This document shows, piece after piece, positions 9,214-18,752 of a DNA stretch of 64,000 nt; the first letter of the stretch is position 1, and each line of letters opens with the position of its first letter. The DNA lies in NCBI RefSeq assembly GCF_002873395.1, contig NZ_MCUV01000027.1, positions 1 to 64,000 on the forward strand, given 5' to 3'. A program made the position numbers and the translations under genes. The notes under the pieces were generated by a model. It was not told the DNA's origin. It saw only the letters and a list, made by a program, of their open reading frames with translations, and made no database searches. The DNA is from Vibrio sp. 10N.286.49.B3. Lineage in GTDB: Bacteria; Pseudomonadota; Gammaproteobacteria; Enterobacterales; Vibrionaceae.

Positions 9214-9600
9214 ATGAAAAAGACATTAAGTTTTGCAGGACTACATTTTACGATTGCGTTTACGGTCGCTTACTTATTGACTGGCGATATTATCCTTGGC
9301 AGCTTGATTGCTCTGATTGAACCTTCGGTGAATACCGTCGCCTTCTACTTTCACGAGAAGGGTTGGCAGACCTTGCCTGCATTAAAACACCATCAACATA
9401 TGACAACAATTAAGACGACTAGCTTTGCTATCATTCATTTTAATGTCGCCTTCTTCGTTACTTTTCTATTAACTGGTGATGCCTTCATTGGTGGGGTGAT
9501 GGCGATGCTAGAGCCGACAATTAATACTGGCGCTTACTATCTACACGAAAAAGTATGGCAAAAGATTCATCTTTCACCTTATCAATATCAACGTGGGTAA
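9214..9600 (+). CDS. Small membrane protein with two DUF2061 repeats
   Basis: 128 residues made of two homologous halves (about residues 4-52 and 70-120). Each half has the pattern H-F-x2-A-F-x-V/T-x3-LLTGD, a hydrophobic segment, then EPx2NTx4Y/FxHEKxWQ. This is the DUF2061 family, here as an internal duplication; each half has one or two membrane-spanning stretches. The biochemical function is unknown. Two Fur boxes upstream suggest iron repression. The ATG at 9214 is chosen over 9211 because it stands a better distance from AAGGA. The gene ends 8 bp from a convergent gene, with no terminator between them. Confidence 0.8.
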   Translation: MKKTLSFAGLHFTIAFTVAYLLTGDIILGSLIALIEPSVNTVAFYFHEKGWQTLPALKHHQHMTTIKTTSFAIIHFNVAFFVTFLLTGDAFIGGVMAMLEPTINTGAYYLHEKVWQKIHLSPYQYQRG

Positions 9601-9608
9601 TAAAACAT

Positions 9609-10409
9609 TTAAGTTGGAAAGTGGGTTACGCAAAGTGACTCACTTAATGCGATATTAATACTTTCACTTTGCCCATCAACATCGACTTCCAATAAATAAA
9701 GATCATTAAAGTCGAGGCTGTTGAGATCAGCATACTTAGGAGCTTCTATTTGAAATAGCGCACTGACATGGTCCGAACGGATGTCGATTGGTAAGGTATA
9801 AGTCATACCGTTAAATTTAATTGCAGCAGAGACTAGACCTGCAACCAATGCTTGATAATAAAGCACCACTTTAAGCTCACAACCTCCAGCATGGTGCCAA
9901 ATTTGTTCCGTGGTTATATGCGCTATTCTGACGTGGCGAATAAACTGCAAATAAGGTTTAGCCCAAATACCAAGCCTTTGATCATGCTGTTTTACTATAG
10001 GTTGATTTAACGCACACGTAACCAACCTATCCTCTTCTAATAATAGGGGTTCATCTTCTTCAATAAAGAGGATCTCAAACCGATTACGCCCTAACTGCAA
10101 ATAAGGACGAATATCTTTACGATAAACCAACTCTTGCCCATCACAATCAAAGACGGCAACACCATTGACTCTAACTTCAGCATAATGTTCGATCCCTGCA
10201 ATAATCAACTCAATAAGAGGATAGGCGAGCATAAGATCATCCACCTCAATATCATGCATCAAATGCCACTCTTGTTCTGCAATCTCTTGTTCTGATAGAT
10301 CATTAGGTAAAGCCTGACTTAATGGCGCAGGAAATAAGAGATCATTTTGAGGGATAGAAAGGTTGGTTAAAGGTGATATTTGCCATAAACCAGCAAGAGA
10401 TAATCGCAT
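9609..10409 (-). CDS. GH2-like sugar-binding domain protein lacking a catalytic barrel
   Basis: 266 residues. The N-terminal half (about 1-135) resembles the galactose-binding jellyroll of beta-mannosidase-type GH2 enzymes: LAGLWQISP at the start, then IAGIEHYAEVRVNG and DIRPYLQLGRNRFEILF. A segment LGIWAKPYLQFIRHVRI (about 147-163) matches the start of the GH2 immunoglobulin-like domain, which fills the rest. The TIM barrel with the catalytic glutamates is absent and there is no room for it downstream, so this cannot be a hydrolase of that kind. No signal peptide is seen, so it is probably cytosolic. There is no clear ribosome site. The function is unknown. Confidence 0.65.
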   Translation of the reverse strand: MRLSLAGLWQISPLTNLSIPQNDLLFPAPLSQALPNDLSEQEIAEQEWHLMHDIEVDDLMLAYPLIELIIAGIEHYAEVRVNGVAVFDCDGQELVYRKDIRPYLQLGRNRFEILFIEEDEPLLLEEDRLVTCALNQPIVKQHDQRLGIWAKPYLQFIRHVRIAHITTEQIWHHAGGCELKVVLYYQALVAGLVSAAIKFNGMTYTLPIDIRSDHVSALFQIEAPKYADLNSLDFNDLYLLEVDVDGQSESINIALSESLCVTHFPT

Positions 10410-10416
10410 ACAATAA

Positions 10417-10430
10417 TTGAGCTAGATCAA
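10417..10430. promoter_or_regulatory. Possible FNR-type palindrome
   Basis: TTGAGCTAGATCAA differs from the FNR consensus TTGATnnnnATCAA at one fixed position. It ends 8 bp upstream of the GH2-like gene start. A match this good is expected about once or twice by chance in 64 kb, so support is weak. Confidence 0.25.
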
Positions 10431-10482
10431 GTTTGCGCCCATTATAATCGACAACGTAGAGAAAGATAGTGAAATGTTAATA

Positions 10483-10514
10483 AAAAAATACCAGCACTGT
10501 GGCTGGCATTTTTT
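10483..10514 (-). terminator. Terminator after rraB
   Basis: On the minus strand AAAAAATGCCAGC pairs with GCTGGTATTTTTT around a short loop, 21 bp past the rraB stop. Confidence 0.8.
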
Positions 10515-10534
10515 CAACAATGAATCAGTAGCAA

Positions 10535-10948
10535 TTACTCTTCATCGTCATCTTCGTCGGCGTGCAGAGCATCTTCACCTTCATAGTAAGTACCCCAACC
10601 GTCGTAGATAATGTCGTATTTTTCAGCAAGGTTAACTAGCTTCTCAACCTGCTCGTCAATCGCTTCAGCATTCAAGCCAGACTGCATCGTAGCATCACAA
10701 CAAAGTAGCTTCTTGCCATCTTCGTCTTCTGTCTCTTCTGCTTCTAATACTTCAAAGCCCATTTTGAATGCTTCAACAACTGCTTTTTCAAGTACTTCAA
10801 AGTTTTCAGCAAATAGATGATGTTCGATATCATACAGTGCATCTGGATCGCTACCATCAGCAATCAATGCTTCAATGATGTCGCGAGTATCTTCTTTTTG
10901 AATCTCAATTAAATCTTCTACTGATAGATATTCATCTTCGTGAGACAT
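10535..10948 (-). CDS. rraB: Regulator of ribonuclease E activity B
   Basis: 137 residues, very acidic, with a C-terminal run of Asp and Glu. It matches RraB in length and sequence ([33 protein letters not shown]). RraB binds the C-terminal scaffold of RNase E and changes degradosome composition, slowing decay of some mRNAs. It is monocistronic with its own terminator. Its neighbours (a GH2-like gene and arcA) suggest no further role. Confidence 0.93.
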   Translation of the reverse strand: MSHEDEYLSVEDLIEIQKEDTRDIIEALIADGSDPDALYDIEHHLFAENFEVLEKAVVEAFKMGFEVLEAEETEDEDGKKLLCCDATMQSGLNAEAIDEQVEKLVNLAEKYDIIYDGWGTYYEGEDALHADEDDDEE

Positions 10949-11413
10949 GTTTCTGCTCCAGAGTTTTGACGAGAAAGATCGTAGTTAGTGGGCACGGAAT
11001 ATGGCATGGATCGCACGGAAAATCCACCAGCAACCACCATCCAATTCACTTTATTTTTACTCAGTACTTTATAGAGTAAGATAAATATTCATATTATTCA
11101 TCAATATCGTTAATTACGATAAATTTAGCATAAAATATCGTCATCAAACCTCTCTATTACTTCAGTTTATGCTTAATTATGGCTTGTAATAAAGATGGGC
11201 TAGTGTAGTTTTTCTCTTTATCTGCATAATCACGCAAACAAGCATAAATATAGTCAAACGACTTTGTGTAGAGTATTGATAAACAATACCTTAATTATCG
11301 ATATAATATACTATCGAACACCTATTTTTGCTCCTCTATTGCCTCGAACAAAGCTTGCATCTTACTCTGAAGGTTGTCATAAATACTGCCGGAATTGATT
11401 GTAAGGATACAAA
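10949..11413. other. Long intergenic region between rraB and arcA
   Basis: 465 bp, AT-rich, between divergent rraB and arcA, with no credible gene. A TATAAT (11302-11307) lies upstream of arcA, but its best -35 (TTGATA, 11276-11281) is 20 bp away, so the promoter is uncertain. Repeated TATTCAT and TATCGA half-sites (about 11087-11103 and 11296-11317) could be regulator sites, but none gives a full ArgR or FNR match. Confidence 0.4.
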
Positions 11414-12634
11414 ATGAAGAAGTTGTACGTAGGATCCGAAGTCGGTCAACTACGCAGAGTTTTACTTAACCGCCCGGAACGCGCCCTCACTCACCTCACC
11501 CCATCAAACTGTCACGAGCTACTTTTTGATGATGTGTTAGCGGTTGAAGCTGCTGGAAAAGAGCACGATATTTTTGCTAGTACATTACAAAATCAGGGTG
11601 TCGAAGTCTTACTGTTACACGATTTACTTGTCGAAACATTAGCGATTCCTGACGCAAAGCATTGGTTACTATCCACTCAAATTTCTGACTTTCGCTATGG
11701 ACCAACCTTTGCCAAAGATCTTCGCCACTATTTAGCCGAGATGGATAATGAACACCTCGCGACGATTCTGCTTGGTGGATTGGCTTACTCTGAGCTATCA
11801 CTCTCATCTTCATCGATGCTACCTAAAATGCGTCGCCCTCTCGACTTTGTTATAGAGCCTTTACCTAACCACTTGTTTACGCGAGATACCTCATGCTGGG
11901 TTTATGGTGGCGTCTCCCTTAACCCTATGACAAAACCAGCTAGGCAAAGAGAAACGAATCACCTTAGAGCTATTTATCGCTGGCACCCTACTTTTGCAGG
12001 GGAAGATTTTATTAAATACTTTGGCGATGAAGATTTGCACTATGACAATGCCAATATTGAAGGTGGTGATGTACTTGTGGTTGGTAATGGTGCGGTACTA
12101 ATTGGGATCTCTGAGCGTACAACACCACAAGGCGTGGAGAACCTAGCGGCAGGTCTATTCAACTCAGGGCAAGCAAACCAGGTTATCGCTATTGATCTAC
12201 CTAAACACCGCTCATGTATGCACTTAGATACCGTTATGACTCACATGGATATTGATACTTTTTCTGTCTACCCTGAAATTGTTCGCCCTGATCTTGATAC
12301 TTGGCGACTCACTCCAAAAGCTAACGGTGACATGAATGTAGAACAAGTAAGTGGTTACATACCAGCACTTGAAGCTGCATTAGAGATTGATTCATTAAAA
12401 ATCATTACCACCGGAGGCGATAACTATGAGGCTGAGCGTGAGCAATGGAATGATGCCAATAATGTTCTAACCGTCAAACCTGGTGTCGTCATTGGCTATG
12501 AACGCAATATTTATACGAATGAAAAGTATGATAAAGCGGGTATTGAAGTCCTCACGATTCCTGGCAATGAGCTTGGTAGAGGAAGAGGTGGAGCAAGGTG
12601 TATGAGCTGTCCGCTAGAAAGAGATGGTATATAA
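11414..12634 (+). CDS. arcA: Arginine deiminase
   Basis: 406 residues, the family's normal length. Catalytic features are visible: FTRDTSCW, the GGD of [18 protein letters not shown], and the nucleophile cysteine in [11 protein letters not shown] (Cys396). The cytosolic enzyme hydrolyses arginine to citrulline and ammonia, the first step of the arginine deiminase pathway. The next gene encodes ornithine carbamoyltransferase, which can take citrulline on to carbamoyl phosphate. No carbamate kinase or arginine/ornithine antiporter is adjacent, so the pathway is incomplete locally. An AAGGA site lies 7 bp before the ATG. It is not the ArcA response regulator of the same name. Confidence 0.96.
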   Translation: MKKLYVGSEVGQLRRVLLNRPERALTHLTPSNCHELLFDDVLAVEAAGKEHDIFASTLQNQGVEVLLLHDLLVETLAIPDAKHWLLSTQISDFRYGPTFAKDLRHYLAEMDNEHLATILLGGLAYSELSLSSSSMLPKMRRPLDFVIEPLPNHLFTRDTSCWVYGGVSLNPMTKPARQRETNHLRAIYRWHPTFAGEDFIKYFGDEDLHYDNANIEGGDVLVVGNGAVLIGISERTTPQGVENLAAGLFNSGQANQVIAIDLPKHRSCMHLDTVMTHMDIDTFSVYPEIVRPDLDTWRLTPKANGDMNVEQVSGYIPALEAALEIDSLKIITTGGDNYEAEREQWNDANNVLTVKPGVVIGYERNIYTNEKYDKAGIEVLTIPGNELGRGRGGARCMSCPLERDGI

Positions 12635-12677
12635 CGATTCAGATTTAAAATAAAAATCACGAAAAAACCAGAAAAAA

Positions 12678-12695
12678 TATAAATAACAATTCACA
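12678..12695 (+). promoter_or_regulatory. Candidate ArgR box upstream of argF
   Basis: TAAAT-AACA-ATTCA at 12680-12693 fits the ARG-box pattern TNAAT-W4-ATTNA except for one C in the W4 centre. It sits 66 bp before argF, where the arginine repressor would be expected. No second box at the usual 3-bp spacing is seen. Confidence 0.4.
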
Positions 12696-12760
12696 TTTGT
12701 AGCATCTTTATGCTTTACTGGTTTTCTATGTTTTAAGTGACTCTCTCAAGGAATGACCCT

Positions 12761-13765
12761 ATGGCTTTTAACTTACGTAATCGTAACTTTCTTAAACTAT
12801 TAGATTTCACATCTAAAGAAATCGATTTTTTACTCACTTTAGCCGCTGACCTTAAAAAAGCGAAATATACCGGTACTGAACAGAAACGATTAGTAGGTAA
12901 AAATATCGCACTTATCTTTGAGAAAGCATCGACTCGTACCCGATGTGCCTTTGAAGTCGCGGCATTCGATCAAGGCGCTCAAGTCTCTTACCTTGGCCCA
13001 TCAGGCTCTCAAATTGGTAACAAAGAGTCGATGAAAGATACCGCTCGCGTTCTAGGTCGCATGTATGATGGCATTGAATATCGTGGCTTCGGTCAAGCGA
13101 TTGTAGAGGAGCTTGGGGCTTACGCGGGTGTACCAGTTTGGAATGGCTTAACTGACGAATTTCACCCAACACAAATTCTTGCTGATTTTCTAACGATGCA
13201 AGAGCACGCTCGCGGCAAACAACTTCATGAGATTAGTTTTGCTTATTTAGGTGATGCGCGTAACAACATGGGTAACTCTTTACTGGTTGGTGCTGCTAAA
13301 ATGGGCATGGATATTCGCCTTGTTGCGCCAAAAGCCTTCTGGCCTGAAGCAGAACTTGTCGCTCAATGTGAAGCGATCGCAATCACAACAGGGGCAACAA
13401 TCACTCTGACTGAAAATGTCTCTGACGGCGTAAAAGGCTGTGACTTCATTTATACCGATGTGTGGGTATCGATGGGTGAATCTGCACAAGCTTGGGATGA
13501 GCGCGTTGCCTTAATGACCCCATACCAAGTGAATATGGACGTCATGAAAGCGACGGAAAACCCACAGGTAAAATTCATGCACTGCTTACCTGCTTTTCAT
13601 GATGATGAGACCGTTATAGGTAAGGAAATCGCAGAGAAATATGGCATGAAAGGGCTTGAAGTCACTGACGAGGTGTTTGAATCAGAGTACTCTATTGTTT
13701 TTGATGAAGCAGAAAACCGTATGCACACAATCAAAGCGATAATGGTGGCAACTTTAGGTTCTTAA
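12761..13765 (+). CDS. argF: Ornithine carbamoyltransferase
   Basis: 334 residues (E. coli ArgF 334). The carbamoyl-phosphate site STRTR is at 57-61, and the ornithine-site motif HCLPAFHD starts at 274. It forms citrulline from ornithine and carbamoyl phosphate in arginine synthesis, or runs in reverse in the deiminase pathway. Sequence alone does not tell the anabolic from the catabolic (arcB) role; sitting next to arcA keeps both open. The ATG at 12761 is chosen because AAGGA lies 7 bp upstream and the next residues align with the family. An in-frame start 24 bp earlier has no such site. Confidence 0.95.
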   Translation: MAFNLRNRNFLKLLDFTSKEIDFLLTLAADLKKAKYTGTEQKRLVGKNIALIFEKASTRTRCAFEVAAFDQGAQVSYLGPSGSQIGNKESMKDTARVLGRMYDGIEYRGFGQAIVEELGAYAGVPVWNGLTDEFHPTQILADFLTMQEHARGKQLHEISFAYLGDARNNMGNSLLVGAAKMGMDIRLVAPKAFWPEAELVAQCEAIAITTGATITLTENVSDGVKGCDFIYTDVWVSMGESAQAWDERVALMTPYQVNMDVMKATENPQVKFMHCLPAFHDDETVIGKEIAEKYGMKGLEVTDEVFESEYSIVFDEAENRMHTIKAIMVATLGS

Positions 13766-13815
13766 TAGCGGCATTATAATAAATATAATTTAAGCTAAAA
13801 CCTTGATGTAATCGC

Positions 13816-13843
13816 TTGCGCTCACAATTGTTCAGCGTATAAT
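13816..13843 (+). promoter_or_regulatory. pyrBI promoter
   Basis: -35 TTGCGC (13816-13821) and -10 TATAAT (13838-13843), 16 bp apart, upstream of the leader peptide gene. Confidence 0.7.
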
Positions 13844-13889
13844 TCTCAGCAATTTGTCTTAAGGTGATGATCTAAGGTTGGTATTAGCT

Positions 13890-13976
13890 ATGCATAAAAA
13901 TCCCTTTTTTACGCAATTCAATGCTTGCCAGTTTGGTTTTATGGCTTTCAGCCTCTCATCTTTATCTTATTTTTAA
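13890..13976 (+). CDS. pyrL: pyrBI operon leader peptide PyrL
   Basis: A 28-codon open frame (MHKNPFFTQF at the start, SSLSYF at the end) with many TTT codons, an upstream AAGG, and a stop codon that overlaps the first bases of the attenuator hairpin. In E. coli, low UTP stalls RNA polymerase in such U-rich tracts. The ribosome translating the leader then catches up and prevents the terminator from forming. The U-rich coding, the position and the hairpin support the same mechanism here. The peptide itself probably has no function. Confidence 0.8.
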   Translation: MHKNPFFTQFNACQFGFMAFSLSSLSYF

Positions 13977-14002
13977 AGGCCTCCCTAACGGGGGGCTTTT
14001 TT
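13975..14002 (+). terminator. pyrBI attenuator
   Basis: AAAGGCCTCCC pairs with GGGGGGCTTT around a TAAC loop (11 bp with two G-T pairs) and is followed by a run of six Ts. It lies 46 bp before pyrB, directly after the leader peptide stop. Confidence 0.85.
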
Positions 14003-14047
14003 ATAGATACTATCTGCTAACTGATTACCTATAGAGGAAAGAAGATC

Positions 14048-14977
14048 ATGGAAAACACGCTTTATAAAAAGCACATCATCTCAATTCCAGAGCTTTCACG
14101 CGAAGAACTTGAGTTAATCGTATCCACTGCTGGCCAGTTAAAAGCTCAGCCACAGCCTGAGTTAATTAAAAATAAAGTCATTGCTAGTTGCTTCTTTGAA
14201 CCATCAACACGTACTCGCCTCTCTTTTGAGACGGCTATTCAGCGCATTGGGGGCAGTGTTATCGGCTTTGATACTGCGGGCAACACTTCTCTTGCCAATA
14301 AAGGAGAAACACTCGCAGATTCAGTACAAGTTATTTCATCTTATGTTGATGCCTTCGTTATGCGCCACCCTCAAGAAGGCGCTGCTCGCTTAGCTTCTGA
14401 GTTTTCTCATAATATCCCGGTGATCAATGCTGGTGATGGAGCAAACCAACATCCAACTCAAACTCTACTTGATCTGTTTTCGATTGCTGAAACACAAGGC
14501 CGCTTAGATAACTTAAACGTCGCGTTTGTTGGCGACCTAAAATACGGTCGTACTGTTCACTCTTTAACACAAGCTTTAGCTAAGTTTACCAACGTGCGCT
14601 TTTATTTTGTGGCACCTGAAGCACTAGCGATGCCTGATTATATCTGTGAAGAGTTGGATGAAGCAGGGATCCAATATAGCCTGCATACTGATATGGAAAG
14701 CGTTATTCCTGAGTTAGATGTTCTCTACATGACGCGCGTACAAAAAGAGCGTTTCGATGAGTCAGAGTATGCGCATATTAAATCGGCTTATATCCTAACG
14801 GCTGCCATGCTTAATGGAGCTCGCGAAAACTTAAAAGTACTTCACCCTCTACCACGCGTCGATGAAATTACCGTTGATGTTGATAAAACACCCCATGCTT
14901 ATTACTTCCAACAGGCAGAGAATGGCGTTTATGCTCGCCAAGCATTACTTGCTCTAGTCCTAAATGAAACACTGTAA
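14048..14977 (+). CDS. pyrB: Aspartate carbamoyltransferase catalytic subunit
   Basis: 309 residues (E. coli 311). The carbamoyl-phosphate loop STRTR is at 53-57, and HPLPRVDEI lies near residue 268. It joins carbamoyl phosphate to aspartate, the committed step of pyrimidine synthesis, as the catalytic trimer of the allosteric holoenzyme with PyrI. It is preceded by the pyrL leader and attenuator and by a GAGGAAAG ribosome site, and followed 14 bp later by pyrI. Confidence 0.97.
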   Translation: MENTLYKKHIISIPELSREELELIVSTAGQLKAQPQPELIKNKVIASCFFEPSTRTRLSFETAIQRIGGSVIGFDTAGNTSLANKGETLADSVQVISSYVDAFVMRHPQEGAARLASEFSHNIPVINAGDGANQHPTQTLLDLFSIAETQGRLDNLNVAFVGDLKYGRTVHSLTQALAKFTNVRFYFVAPEALAMPDYICEELDEAGIQYSLHTDMESVIPELDVLYMTRVQKERFDESEYAHIKSAYILTAAMLNGARENLKVLHPLPRVDEITVDVDKTPHAYYFQQAENGVYARQALLALVLNETL

Positions 14978-14991
14978 TCGAGGAGATAATG

Positions 14992-15453
14992 ATGAATAAA
15001 GAAACTCAATTGCAAGTTGAAGCGATTAAAAACGGTACTGTTATCGATCATATTCCAGCACTGATTGGTATTAAAGTTTTAAAACTTTTTGATATGGATA
15101 AATCAAACCAAAGAGTCACAGTTGGCTTAAACCTGCCTTCATCAGCGCTCGGCAGTAAAGATTTAATTAAGATTGAAAATGTTTTTGTTAATCAAGATCA
15201 AGCCAGTAAATTGGCGCTCTATGCACCGCATGCAACGGTAAATCAAATTGAAGATTACCAAGTTGTCAAAAAGCTTGCTCTGGAATTGCCATCGCAAATT
15301 ACGGCCATTTTTGAATGCCCAAATAGCAACTGTATCACCCATAATGAGCCAGTAGAAACCAGCTTTAAAGTGATCGAGAAAAAAGAAGACATTCGCCTGA
15401 AGTGCAAATATTGCGAAAAGGTCTTTTCTCGTGAGATCATGACAGAAAGGTAA
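14992..15453 (+). CDS. pyrI: Aspartate carbamoyltransferase regulatory subunit
   Basis: 153 residues (E. coli 153). It has the nucleotide-binding N-terminal part ([18 protein letters not shown]) and the C-terminal zinc domain with CPNSNC and CKYC, four cysteines in total. It binds CTP or ATP and transmits allosteric control to PyrB. A second ATG is used because AGGAG lies 6 bp upstream of it; the ATG 3 bp earlier is also possible. Confidence 0.96.
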   Translation: MNKETQLQVEAIKNGTVIDHIPALIGIKVLKLFDMDKSNQRVTVGLNLPSSALGSKDLIKIENVFVNQDQASKLALYAPHATVNQIEDYQVVKKLALELPSQITAIFECPNSNCITHNEPVETSFKVIEKKEDIRLKCKYCEKVFSREIMTER

Positions 15454-15481
15454 TCGGCTCCACTCGTAAATACAACTAGTT

Positions 15482-15506
15482 ATACCCTGCCATGGCGGGG
15501 TATTTT
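15482..15506 (+). terminator. Terminator after pyrI
   Basis: Stem ATACCCTGCC / GGCGGGGTAT followed by TTTT, 28 bp past the pyrI stop. Confidence 0.75.
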
Positions 15507-15576
15507 ACTCTTTACGCCACTCTATTTTGGAGGCACACTAAGCCTTGTATAAGTTTATAATAATGGAGTATAGATA

Positions 15577-15966
15577 ATGACAAAAGTTCTTCATACCGAT
15601 GCCGCTCCTGCAGCGATTGGACCATATATACAAGGTGTTGACCTGGGTAATATGGTATTAACGTCAGGTCAAATCCCAGTAAACCCTCTTACTGGTGAAG
15701 TTTCAGATAACATTGCAGAGCAAGCGCGCCAATCTCTAGAGAACGTAAAAGCGGTCGTTGAATCTTCAGGCTTAACCGTTACCGATATTGTTAAAATGAC
15801 GGTCTTTGTAAAAGATCTTAATGACTTTGGTACTGTTAATGACGTCTACGGTAAGTTTTTTGATGAGCACAATGTCGCTAACTACCCTGCACGTTCATGT
15901 GTTGAGGTTGCGCGTTTACCTAAAGATGTCGGTATTGAAATTGAAGCCATTGCGGTTCGTAAATAG
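15577..15966 (+). CDS. ridA: Reactive intermediate/imine deaminase RidA
   Basis: 129 residues. RidA/YjgF family features include AAPAAIGPYIQGV near the N terminus and the active-site arginine in YPARSCVEVARLP. It hydrolyses reactive enamines and imines made by PLP enzymes such as threonine dehydratase, protecting other PLP enzymes. It is a cytosolic trimer. Its position behind pyrBI is conserved in enteric and Vibrio genomes. It has its own terminator, and the gap from pyrI contains one too, so it is probably transcribed alone. Confidence 0.95.
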   Translation: MTKVLHTDAAPAAIGPYIQGVDLGNMVLTSGQIPVNPLTGEVSDNIAEQARQSLENVKAVVESSGLTVTDIVKMTVFVKDLNDFGTVNDVYGKFFDEHNVANYPARSCVEVARLPKDVGIEIEAIAVRK

Positions 15967-15994
15967 TTATTAATCTGTGTAGATTTCTAGCAAA

Positions 15995-16019
15995 AAAAAG
16001 ACCGCAAGGCGGTCTTTTT
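15995..16019. terminator. Bidirectional terminator between ridA and plsC
   Basis: AAAAAGACCGC / GCGGTCTTTTT with a 3-nt loop. It can serve both convergent genes. Confidence 0.85.
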
Positions 16020-16033
16020 AAACTTGATTATTA

Positions 16034-16774
16034 CTATTTTGATGTCACTTGTTGGGAATTAATCAATTCCACTTCTTGATCAAGCTCAACCAACTTTTCT
16101 TTCATTTGCTCACGGCAGATATTGGCGAGTTCACGCACATTTTTCTTATCATAGCCTTCGACACTCACTGGTGGTAACATTTCAACAATGACACGACCAT
16201 TGTTCCAACGGTTCAGTTTTAGCCCTTCAGTTGAGCTACATACAATAGGAACGATTGGCACTTCAGCACCGATTGCAGCATGAAAAGCGCCGGTCTTAAA
16301 AGGTAACAGCCCGCGACCACGAGAACGCGTCCCCTCTGGAAACATCCATACTGACAAGTTGCTGTCTTTAATACTGTTAACCACTTGATCAATAGTACCT
16401 ACGGCTTTGCTACGGTTTGCTCTATCTATTAAAATGTTACCTGTTAGCCAGTACAGTTGACCAAAAAGAGGCATCCAAGCTAAGCTTTTTTTACCAACCG
16501 TCACAACATTGGGTGTTACCGCTGACGCGACAGTAAATAAATCCCAAGTATTTTGGTGATTGGCAATATAAACATGTTGACCGCGCTCATAAGCATCTTT
16601 TGGTAAGCGTAGCTCTAAATCAATACCAAACACTTTCGACATATAGCCAAAGTAGCGTCCAAATCTAAATACATGCTTTGGGTTGCGTGGGCTAAATAAG
16701 CAATATCCACAACCAAAGACAAACATCACAATCGCAAAAATCGCGAGTGCAAATAAACGTAGCAATGCAATCAT
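16034..16774 (-). CDS. plsC: 1-acylglycerol-3-phosphate O-acyltransferase
   Basis: 246 residues. An N-terminal membrane segment (about 3-27) is followed by the acyltransferase motifs NHQNTWD (His73 and Asp78, the HX4D pair) and FPEGTRSRG. It makes phosphatidic acid from lysophosphatidic acid at the inner membrane, the second acylation of phospholipid synthesis. The ATG at 16774 gives the expected N terminus (MIALLRLFALAIF) with GGAG upstream; an in-frame start 24 bp earlier is less likely. Confidence 0.93.
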   Translation of the reverse strand: MIALLRLFALAIFAIVMFVFGCGYCLFSPRNPKHVFRFGRYFGYMSKVFGIDLELRLPKDAYERGQHVYIANHQNTWDLFTVASAVTPNVVTVGKKSLAWMPLFGQLYWLTGNILIDRANRSKAVGTIDQVVNSIKDSNLSVWMFPEGTRSRGRGLLPFKTGAFHAAIGAEVPIVPIVCSSTEGLKLNRWNNGRVIVEMLPPVSVEGYDKKNVRELANICREQMKEKLVELDQEVELINSQQVTSK

Positions 16775-16850
16775 CCTAAATCTCCATAGAAACAGCACAG
16801 GGAAAGAGTGTTCTTAACTATCCTCTACATACCCTAAAATAAAACCAATA

Positions 16851-16882
16851 AAAAAGCCGAAACCCTAAGATTCCGGCTTTTT
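16851..16882 (-). terminator. Terminator after murA
   Basis: On the minus strand AAAAAGCCG pairs with CGGCTTTTTT around a 14-nt loop, 15 bp past the murA stop. Confidence 0.8.
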
Positions 16883-16897
16883 AAGCTTATCTAATCA

Positions 16898-18172
<1,275 letters not shown>

Positions 18173-18427
18173 TTACAACGACATCAGTTTTTTATCACGA
18201 GCCCACTCTGCAGGAGTGTAAGCTTTAATAGAAACGGCATGAATGTCGTTTCGTTGAATGTACTCCATAAGCGGAGCATAAATAAGTTGCTGTTTCTTTA
18301 CACGACTCATACCATCAAAGCAAAGATCGACAGCAATTACTTCATAGTGACTGCCTTCACCTTTAACCATAATTTCTTCTAAGTTAAGAGCCGTATCTAA
18401 TAATTCTTTTACTTGTGCACAATCCAC
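18173..18427 (-). CDS. ibaG: BolA-family protein IbaG
   Basis: 84 residues with the BolA fold signature ([25 protein letters not shown]) and the metal-coordinating histidine common to the family. BolA-type proteins bind monothiol glutaredoxins through [2Fe-2S] clusters. In V. cholerae IbaG affects envelope integrity. It is placed between mlaB and murA, as in E. coli (yrbA). Confidence 0.9.
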   Translation of the reverse strand: MDCAQVKELLDTALNLEEIMVKGEGSHYEVIAVDLCFDGMSRVKKQQLIYAPLMEYIQRNDIHAVSIKAYTPAEWARDKKLMSL

Positions 18428-18440
18428 AAACTACCCCTGT

Positions 18441-18752
18441 TTAATTTTTTATATGTTCAACCATTAATGGCTGTATATTACTTAGTTGGAACAAAGTGCG
18501 TAATTGATTAGGCACGAAACTGAGCATTATATGACAGTTTTGTCTTTTTGCATGCTGTATTAAGTGAATTAGCAGTACCATGCCTGCAGAATCAATTCTT
18601 TTTACCTCATTGAGCACAATTTCTACCTGAGAATGTTGCGGTTTCCACTCTTGTAAAAACCGCCACAACTCAGGAACTGAATCTCTATCTAAGTGATGAG
18701 AGAGAGCATACTGACTCGTGCTGACTTCACGCCATTGAGCATGCGCCATCAT
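18441..18752 (-). CDS. mlaB: Phospholipid transport STAS protein MlaB
   Basis: 103 residues with a STAS domain; the key serine is in RIDSAGMVLLIHLI (about residues 51-64). MlaB is the small cytosolic partner that stabilises the MlaF ATPase in the MlaFEDB complex. Its start overlaps the mlaC stop by 4 bp, so the two are translationally coupled. Confidence 0.9.
   Translation of the reverse strand: MMAHAQWREVSTSQYALSHHLDRDSVPELWRFLQEWKPQHSQVEIVLNEVKRIDSAGMVLLIHLIQHAKRQNCHIMLSFVPNQLRTLFQLSNIQPLMVEHIKN

Noticed and set aside
11082..11105. ArgR-like half-sites upstream of arcA
   Set aside because: The TATTCAT copies are direct, not inverted, and no register gives better than 8 of 10 conserved positions.
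11276..11289. FNR-like site TTGATAAACAATAC upstream of arcA
   Set aside because: Only the left half fits; the right half matches 2 of 5 bases, and the spacing to the possible -10 does not fit an activator site.
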